A stretch of DNA of 10,538 bases from Steroidobacteraceae bacterium (GTDB lineage Bacteria; Pseudomonadota; Gammaproteobacteria; Steroidobacterales; Steroidobacteraceae), in assembly GCA_021325695.1 (NCBI GenBank), contig JAJTCR010000015.1, positions 1-10,538 on the forward strand, in the 5' to 3' direction. Position 1 is the first letter of the stretch. Each line of letters begins with the position of its first letter. Shown piece after piece: positions 5,733 through 10,538 of this stretch. Both the position numbers and the translations under genes were made by a program. The notes under the pieces were generated by a model. That model was given only the letters and a program-made list of their open reading frames with translations. It ran no database searches and was not told where the DNA came from.

Positions 5733-7007
5733 ATGAAAGCATCGGTGCGTCCACGCAATGCGTTCTATGCCCAATCGGGCGGCGTCACTGCCGTCATCAA
5801 TGCCTCGGCCTGCGGCGTCATCGAGACCGCGCGCAAGCACAAGCGCCAGATCGGCACGGTCTACGCCGGCCGCAACGGGATCCTGGGCGCGCTGCACGAG
5901 GAGCTGATCGACACCAGCCAGGAGAGCCCCGCCGACATCCGTGCATTGCGCCACACCCCCGCGGGCGCCTTCGGCTCCGCGCGCTACAAGCTCAAGAAGT
6001 TCGCGGACGACCCGCGCGAATACGAGCGGCTGATCGAGGTGTTCAGGGCGCACGACATCGGCTATTTCTTCTACAACGGCGGCGGCGACTCGGCCGACAC
6101 GTGCTTCAAGGTGTCGATGCTGGCGGAGAAGCTGGGCTACCCGCTGCAGGCGATCCACGTCCCGAAGACCGTGGACAACGACCTGCCCATCACGGACTGC
6201 TGCCCCGGCTTCGGGTCCGTCGCCAAGTACGTCGCCGTCTCGATCCGCGAGGCCGGGTTCGACGTCGCCTCGATGGCGAAGACGTCGACCAAGGTGTTCG
6301 TGCTGGAAGTGATGGGTCGTCACGCCGGCTGGATCGCGGCCGCCGGTGGTCTCGCCGCAGGCAAGGCCGGCGAGGCGCCGCACATCATCCTGTTCCCCGA
6401 GATCCGGTTCGACGAAGACGCATTCCTCGCCCGCACCAAGGAGTGCGTCGACAGGTACGGGTATTGCGCGGTCGTGGTTTCCGAAGGCGTGAAGAACGCG
6501 GAAGGCAAGTTCCTGGCCGACGCCGGCACGCGCGATGCGTTCGGCCACGCGCAGCTGGGTGGCGTAGGTCCCGTGGTCGCGCAACTCGTCAAGGACAAGC
6601 TCGGCTACAAGTATCACTGGGCGGTCGCCGATTACCTGCAGCGCGCCGCGCGGCACATCGCGTCGAAGGTCGACGTCGAACAGGCGTATGCCGTCGGCAA
6701 GGCCGCGGTCGAATTCGCGGTCAAGGGCCACAACTCGGTCATGCCGGCGATCGTCCGGACCTCCAACCGTCCCTACCGCTGGAAAATCGGCATGGCGCCG
6801 CTCGACCAGGTGGCGAACGTCGAAAAGATGCTGCCGCGCGACTACATCACGCCCGACGGTTTCCACATCACGGCGAAGGGGCGGCAGTACCTCGCGCCGC
6901 TGATCCAGGGCGAGGATTACCCGCCTTACGAGAAGGGGTTGCCGCGCTACGTGGTTCTGCGTAACAAGCCGGTCCGGAAGAAGCTGAAGACCGCCTTTGT
7001 GTTATAG
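5733..7007 (+). CDS. pfp: Pyrophosphate-dependent 6-phosphofructokinase
   Basis: The enzyme makes fructose 1,6-bisphosphate from fructose 6-phosphate and PPi, a near-equilibrium step that can run in either direction. The 424-residue protein is longer than ATP-type bacterial kinases (about 320). Phosphoryl-donor specificity is read from two sites. GGGDS at 116-120 has Asp119 where ATP enzymes have Gly (GGDGS), and PKTVDND at 144-150 has Lys145 where ATP enzymes have Gly; both are the PPi-type residues. D148 is the expected catalytic base. MGRHAGW (194-200) is the fructose-6-phosphate site, and SGG near residues 15-17 is the N-terminal phosphate loop. The Gly118 in GGGDS is less usual than Asp or Asn. 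GGAG at 5724-5727 lies 5 nt before the ATG and fixes the start. hppA follows 98 nt downstream on the same strand, so both may share a transcript. Many databases would call it pfkA. Confidence 0.95.
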   Translation: MKASVRPRNAFYAQSGGVTAVINASACGVIETARKHKRQIGTVYAGRNGILGALHEELIDTSQESPADIRALRHTPAGAFGSARYKLKKFADDPREYERLIEVFRAHDIGYFFYNGGGDSADTCFKVSMLAEKLGYPLQAIHVPKTVDNDLPITDCCPGFGSVAKYVAVSIREAGFDVASMAKTSTKVFVLEVMGRHAGWIAAAGGLAAGKAGEAPHIILFPEIRFDEDAFLARTKECVDRYGYCAVVVSEGVKNAEGKFLADAGTRDAFGHAQLGGVGPVVAQLVKDKLGYKYHWAVADYLQRAARHIASKVDVEQAYAVGKAAVEFAVKGHNSVMPAIVRTSNRPYRWKIGMAPLDQVANVEKMLPRDYITPDGFHITAKGRQYLAPLIQGEDYPPYEKGLPRYVVLRNKPVRKKLKTAFVL

Positions 7008-7008
7008 T
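7000..7008 (+). promoter_or_regulatory. Candidate extended -10 promoter for hppA, overlapping the pfp stop codon
   Basis: TGT followed by TATAGT (7003-7008) fits the extended -10 pattern TGnTAnnnT, and the TAG inside it is the pfp stop codon. No TTGACA-like -35 is seen, which extended -10 promoters can tolerate. It would give hppA its own transcript with a leader of about 90 nt, besides any read-through from pfp. Confidence 0.45.
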
Positions 7009-7022
7009 CCCGCGCCTTTTTT

Positions 7023-7059
7023 CCGGGCCGGCCAAGGGTCCTAGAACCCGCGGGCCCGG
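7023..7059 (+). repeat. GC-rich inverted repeat in the hppA leader
   Basis: CCGGGCC (7023-7029) can pair with GGCCCGG (7053-7059), with an inner 4-bp pairing GGGT (7036-7039) to ACCC (7046-7049). Six T (7017-7022) precede the stem and none follow it, so it is not a terminator for pfp. It could be a stabilising or regulatory leader fold, or only a consequence of high GC. Confidence 0.3.
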
Positions 7060-7105
7060 GCCGAATCGCACCAGCCAAGACGACCCCGCCGAGGGAGGTT
7101 TGATC

Positions 7106-9142
7106 ATGACGACCGACAACGCGCTGCTGCTCGCGATCGCCGCGGGCGTGGCGGCGATCCTGTATGGAATCCTTTCCGTCCGCTGGATCCTGGCGCAACC
7201 GGCCGGCAATGCCCGGATGCAGGAAATCGCCGCAGCCATCCAGCAGGGCGCGAGCGCCTACCTGAACCGCCAGTACACCACGATCGGCATCGTCGGCGTC
7301 GTGCTGTTCCTCGTGATCGGTTTCGCCCTGCACTGGACCACCGCGGGCGGCTTCGCCGTCGGCGCACTGCTCTCCGGCCTGGCCGGCTACATCGGCATGA
7401 ACGTGTCGGTTCGAGCCAACGTGCGCACCGCGCACGCGGCGAGCGTGGGCCTCGATCCGGCGCTGCAGGTCGCGTTCCGCGGTGGCGCGATCACTGGGAT
7501 GCTCGTCGTCGGCCTCGGCCTGCTCGGCGTCGCCGCGTATTACCTGGTCATGCTCAACGTGGCCGAAACCACCGACGAGGCGCTGCACTCGCTGGTCGGA
7601 CTCGCCTTCGGTGGCTCGCTGATCTCGATCTTCGCGCGTCTCGGCGGCGGCATCTTCACCAAGGGCGCCGACGTTGGCGCCGACCTCGTGGGCAAGGTCG
7701 AAGCCGGCATCCCGGAAGACGATCCGCGCAACCCCGCCGTGATCGCGGACAACGTGGGCGACAACGTCGGTGACTGTGCCGGCATGGCCGCCGACCTGTT
7801 CGAGACTTACGCCGTGACCGTGGTCGCGACGATGCTGCTCGCGGGCCTCACGATGCAGTCGCTGGGTGAGAACGCGGTGATCTACCCGCTCGTGCTCGGC
7901 GCCGTGTCGATCGTGGCGTCCATCGTCGGCACCTTCTTCGTCAAGGTGCGCGAAGGCGGCAAGATCATGAACGCGCTGTACCGCGGCCTGATCGTCTCCG
8001 GCGTGATCGCGGCCGTCGCGTTCTATTTCGTGACGGACTCGATGATGGGTGAAGCGGCCCCGGGGCTCTTCGGCTGCGCCCTGATCGGCCTGGCCCTCAC
8101 GGGCGCCATGATCTGGATCACCGAGTACTACACCGCCACCGAATACGCGCCGGTGCGTTACGTCGCCGCGGCGTCGCAGACGGGCCACGGCACCAACGTC
8201 ATCGCCGGACTCGCAGTGTCGATGAGGTCGACCGCGCTCCCCGTGCTGGCGATCTGCGCCGCGATCTGGGGCGCCTATACGCTCGAAGGCCTCTACGGCA
8301 TCGCGATCGCCGCGACGGCCATGCTGTCGATGACGGGCATGATCGTGGCCCTCGACGCGTACGGCCCGATCACCGACAACGGCGGCGGCATCGCCGAGAT
8401 GGCGGGGCTGCCGAAGGACGTGCGCAAGGTGACCGACGCGCTCGACGCGGTCGGCAACACGACCAAGGCCGTCACCAAGGGTTACGCGATCGGCTCCGCG
8501 GGCCTTGCGGCGCTGGTGCTGTTCGCCGATTACACGAGCAACCTCGAGATCGCCGGCAAGCTGCAGGTATTCAGCCTGTCCGACCCGGCGGTCATCATCG
8601 GCCTGTTCATCGGCGGCCTGGTGCCGTACCTGTTCGGCGCCATGGCGATGGAAGCGGTCGGTCGCGCGGCCGGCTCGGTCGTGGTCGAGGTGCGTCGCCA
8701 GTTCCGCGAGATCAAGGGCATCATGGAGGGCACGGCCAAGCCGGACTACTCCAAGGCCGTCGACATGCTGACGCGCGCCGCGATCAGGGAAATGATCGTG
8801 CCCTCGCTGCTGCCGATTTTGATTCCGGTGATCGTTGGCTTCGGCATGAACTGGCTGCTCGGACCGGGCGCGGGCATCAAGGCGCTGGGCGGCGTGCTGA
8901 TCGGTACGATCGTGACGGGCCTGTTCGTCGCGATCTCGATGTGCACGGGTGGCGGCGCCTGGGACAACGCGAAGAAGTACATCGAGGAAGGCAACTTCGG
9001 CGGCAAGGGCTCGGACACGCACAAGGCCGCGGTGACCGGCGACACGGTCGGCGATCCCTACAAGGACACCGCCGGCCCGGCCATCAACCCGCTGATCAAG
9101 ATCATCAACATCGTGGCGCTGCTGCTGGTGCCGCTGCTGTAA
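7106..9142 (+). CDS. hppA: K+-independent H+-translocating membrane pyrophosphatase
   Basis: This integral membrane enzyme hydrolyses PPi and pumps protons, or runs in reverse. The 678-residue protein has the length and about sixteen hydrophobic segments of the family. The catalytic PPi/Mg site is intact: GADVGADLVGKVEAGIPEDD at 187-206, then DNVGDNVGDCAGMAADLFE at 215-233, with further Asp/Lys clusters DAYGPITDNGGG at 417-428 and DTVGDPYKDTAGP near the C-terminus. At 450-459 the sequence reads GNTTKAVTKG. Lys454 stands where K+-dependent enzymes have Ala, which marks the K+-independent subclass; known Na+-pumping members are K+-dependent, so this should pump H+. I chose the ATG at 7106, not the TTG at 7100, because GGGAGG at 7093-7098 lies 7 nt before it. 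The gene follows pfp on the same strand and is closed by a strong terminator. Confidence 0.97.
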   Translation: MTTDNALLLAIAAGVAAILYGILSVRWILAQPAGNARMQEIAAAIQQGASAYLNRQYTTIGIVGVVLFLVIGFALHWTTAGGFAVGALLSGLAGYIGMNVSVRANVRTAHAASVGLDPALQVAFRGGAITGMLVVGLGLLGVAAYYLVMLNVAETTDEALHSLVGLAFGGSLISIFARLGGGIFTKGADVGADLVGKVEAGIPEDDPRNPAVIADNVGDNVGDCAGMAADLFETYAVTVVATMLLAGLTMQSLGENAVIYPLVLGAVSIVASIVGTFFVKVREGGKIMNALYRGLIVSGVIAAVAFYFVTDSMMGEAAPGLFGCALIGLALTGAMIWITEYYTATEYAPVRYVAAASQTGHGTNVIAGLAVSMRSTALPVLAICAAIWGAYTLEGLYGIAIAATAMLSMTGMIVALDAYGPITDNGGGIAEMAGLPKDVRKVTDALDAVGNTTKAVTKGYAIGSAGLAALVLFADYTSNLEIAGKLQVFSLSDPAVIIGLFIGGLVPYLFGAMAMEAVGRAAGSVVVEVRRQFREIKGIMEGTAKPDYSKAVDMLTRAAIREMIVPSLLPILIPVIVGFGMNWLLGPGAGIKALGGVLIGTIVTGLFVAISMCTGGGAWDNAKKYIEEGNFGGKGSDTHKAAVTGDTVGDPYKDTAGPAINPLIKIINIVALLLVPLL

Positions 9143-9184
9143 CGGGACTGTCGCCGCCGGGGCCTGGTCCCTGTCGCTGACTGA

Positions 9185-9218
9185 GAAAGGCCCCGGCGAT
9201 CCCGGGGCCTTTCTTTTT
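9185..9218 (+). terminator. Strong Rho-independent terminator after hppA
   Basis: GAAAGGCCCCGG (9185-9196) pairs perfectly with CCGGGGCCTTTC (9202-9213) around a 5-nt loop, and a T-run follows (9214-9218). The stem is 12 bp and the A-run/T-run symmetry could let it act on both strands. It ends the pfp-hppA unit 42 nt after the hppA stop. Confidence 0.93.
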
Positions 9219-9272
9219 GTTCTGCGCGGAATCGACTACGACGGGCGCCTGAAGAGCGAGCTTGGTGTGATC

Positions 9273-9281
9273 TGCTAAATT
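9273..9281 (+). promoter_or_regulatory. Candidate extended -10 promoter (TGC-TAAATT) for the glycosyltransferase pair
   Basis: TGCTAAATT fits TGnTAnnnT and lies 38 nt before the ATG at 9320, downstream of the hppA terminator. No clear -35 is seen. The next gene needs its own promoter, because the strong terminator stands before it. The remainder of this 177-nt gap shows nothing else. Confidence 0.35.
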
Positions 9282-9319
9282 GGCATCGTGGGGGCGTTCC
9301 CGATCATTGCGGACTTCAT

Positions 9320-10369
9320 ATGAGGGGTACGCGCACGAGCGACATCTCGCAGATTCGGATTCGCAGGCCAGGCGGCGCCCATTTTTTCGTGATCCCGTCG
9401 GGAGTGTCGATCGAACGGTTGCGCCATATCGATCCCGATCGTGACTGGACCGACATGCGGTTGGGGAGAGACCGCTGGGTCGTACAACCGTACGCGAGAT
9501 TACGGGCGCGAGGCTGGGACGTCACACTGGGGAGTGACGTACCGTCGGCGGGGCTCGTGGTCTATCACAAAGAGACCCATTGTGAGGTTCTGCGCCGCGT
9601 TCCGCGGGGCGGGCATCCCGTGCTGATCGCTTGTCGGGCGGATTTCCGCTCCGCCGACGAGGCGGATTTCGAAGTCGTGCAGAACGGCTGTCACGCCGAC
9701 TCCGTGCGGGTTTTCTTCGTGCCGTTCTGGCCGCAGCCTGGCCTGATTCCACGGGACCCTGCACGTGGTCACACCGTCGAAAACGTTGCGTTCAAGGGCC
9801 ACATCGGCAACCTGACGCCTGAACTTCGCGGGCCGGAATTTCAGCAGTTCCTGGAGCGACACGGCATGCGCTTCATGCTGGACACGCTGGGCGAGCGCGA
9901 CGCAAGCGTGCCGGTGCCTGCGGCCTGGCATGACTACAGCGCGGTCGACGTCGTCCTTGCCCTGCGACCGGCAGGCAATCGCGAGCACACGCACAAACCG
10001 GCCACCAAGCTCTACAACGCCTGGCTCGCAGGCGTCCCGGCGATACTGTCGCCCGACTACGCATTCCGGGAGCTACGCCGGCAGGCGCTCGATTACATCG
10101 AGGTCGACTCGGTCGCAGATGCCTGCCAGGCGCTGCTCCGACTCAGGAACGATCCGCAGTTGTATGCCGCGATGGTCGCCAACGGCCTCGAGCGCGGGCG
10201 GGACTTTTCGGCTTCGGCCATCACCGACCGATGGGAAAAGCTGCTGTTCGAGACGCTGCCGCCGCTCGTCGCTCAACGCCCGCAGTGGCAGCGGGGGCGC
10301 GCCGGGCGTCAGTTGCTCGGCCTGCAGAGGAAGGCTGCGGGCGTGCTGTCCGGGGCCTCCCGCAAGTGA
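9320..10369 (+). CDS. Glycosyltransferase-like protein (GT-B C-terminal domain)
   Basis: The 349-residue cytoplasmic protein begins at an ATG with GGA at 9311-9313 as a modest ribosome site. Residues 225-251 have a donor-binding GT-B signature: HKPATKLYNAWLAGVPAILS, then a Glu after the loop (PDYAFRE). Before this come a Rossmann-type strand with an FKGHIGN loop (158-164) and D210-VVLALR (211-216). The last part (264-292) is helix-rich, as in GT4-like C-termini (DACQALLRLRNDPQLYAAMVANG). The N-terminal half (residues 21-140) is a looser match to a nucleotide-fold domain, and I cannot tell donor or acceptor. A later ATG at residue 46 is possible, but the strand at 21-27 argues for the longer form. 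It overlaps the next gene by 4 nt. The protein probably builds a surface glycan, a role inferred from its domain and its neighbour. Confidence 0.85.
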   Translation: MRGTRTSDISQIRIRRPGGAHFFVIPSGVSIERLRHIDPDRDWTDMRLGRDRWVVQPYARLRARGWDVTLGSDVPSAGLVVYHKETHCEVLRRVPRGGHPVLIACRADFRSADEADFEVVQNGCHADSVRVFFVPFWPQPGLIPRDPARGHTVENVAFKGHIGNLTPELRGPEFQQFLERHGMRFMLDTLGERDASVPVPAAWHDYSAVDVVLALRPAGNREHTHKPATKLYNAWLAGVPAILSPDYAFRELRRQALDYIEVDSVADACQALLRLRNDPQLYAAMVANGLERGRDFSASAITDRWEKLLFETLPPLVAQRPQWQRGRAGRQLLGLQRKAAGVLSGASRK

Positions 10370-10538
10370 TCAAGAAAGATTCCGGGCACTGCGTAGCCCC
10401 GGCCGCCGCGACGTTCCTGTTCCTCACGTACGACCCGGCAGCTCCGTCCTTTCGTTACCGACTCGCTCCGGTGGTCGGACAATTGCGTTCGCTCGGCCAC
10501 GAGTGCACGACCGTGCAACTCTCCAACGGACACTATGG
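10366..10538 (+). CDS. Second glycosyltransferase-like gene, N-terminal part (cut by window edge)
   Basis: A GTG at 10366 overlaps the TGA of the preceding gene in the 4-nt GTGA arrangement, and the frame stays open to the right edge (57 codons plus two bases). After a short polar start the protein reads FLFLTYDPAAPSFRYRL, then APVVGQLRSLGHECTTVQL. The pattern (strand, then 'FRYR', then a helix with LxxLGH, then a strand) is the usual N-terminus of GT-B glycosyltransferases of polysaccharide clusters. Translation is probably coupled to the upstream gene. No separate ribosome site is needed or clear. The rest of the protein is outside the window, so the family stays provisional. Confidence 0.75.
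   Translation, partial: MIKKDSGHCVAPAAATFLFLTYDPAAPSFRYRLAPVVGQLRSLGHECTTVQLSNGHY

Noticed and set aside
5562..6866. 435-codon open frame upstream of and in frame with adk
   Set aside because: It is antisense to pfp, and the adenylate kinase P-loop is at the correct distance only from the ATG at 5561.
7009..7022. T-run after pfp as a terminator
   Set aside because: No stem precedes the six T; the nearby stem (7023-7059) lies downstream of it.
7100..7105. TTG at 7100 as the hppA start
   Set aside because: The GGGAGG ribosome site would be only 1 nt away; the ATG at 7106 has 7-nt spacing.
6947..9022. 691-codon minus-strand open frame
   Set aside because: It lies antisense to hppA, and its composition (Arg, His, Asp, Gln) reflects the complement of GC-rich membrane-protein codons.

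Overview
This is a GC-rich, gene-dense stretch of a bacterial chromosome. The gene content points to Gammaproteobacteria, most likely something near Xanthomonadales, Nevskiales or Steroidobacterales: mpl, rnd, a pyrophosphate-type phosphofructokinase and a K+-independent membrane pyrophosphatase occur together. That placement is inference from protein motifs and gene order. No rRNA, tRNA, CRISPR array, insertion sequence or prophage gene is visible.

Left block (1-3607, minus strand). Five genes read right to left: a five-segment membrane protein of unknown function, mpl (murein tripeptide recycling ligase, TTG start coupled to the membrane gene), a LON substrate-binding-domain protein with a very acidic tail, a small protein with a Myb/SANT-like helix-turn-helix, and the N-terminal part of a GT-B-like glycosyltransferase that runs off the left edge. 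The first four look like an operon. The third and fifth also have -10-like boxes 7 nt before their ATG, so they may have extra, possibly leaderless, starts.

Middle block. rnd (RNase D) is divergent from the membrane gene, with starts 54 nt apart, and converges on adk with a candidate terminator between them. adk (minus) is divergent from pfp (PPi-dependent phosphofructokinase, plus), and pfp is followed by hppA (H+-translocating membrane pyrophosphatase). These three form a nucleotide and pyrophosphate energy block: pfp can spend or make PPi reversibly at the fructose-6-phosphate step, hppA couples PPi to the proton gradient, and adk balances the AMP released by PPi-producing reactions. A strong Rho-independent terminator closes the block at 9185-9218.

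Right block (9320-10538, plus). A glycosyltransferase-like gene overlaps by 4 nt the start of a second glycosyltransferase-like gene, cut by the right edge. This looks like the beginning of a surface-polysaccharide locus.

Most of the window is ordinary housekeeping sequence. I found no clear undescribed system. The points most worth a second look are the PPi module with its internal promoter, the altered lid of adenylate kinase, the possible leaderless starts, the acidic tail on the LON-domain protein, and the unknown genes in the mpl operon. Because the DNA is so GC-rich, stop codons are rare on the antisense strand. Very long antisense frames therefore run over mpl, pfp and hppA, and two of them are fused in frame to rnd and adk; these are not genes.
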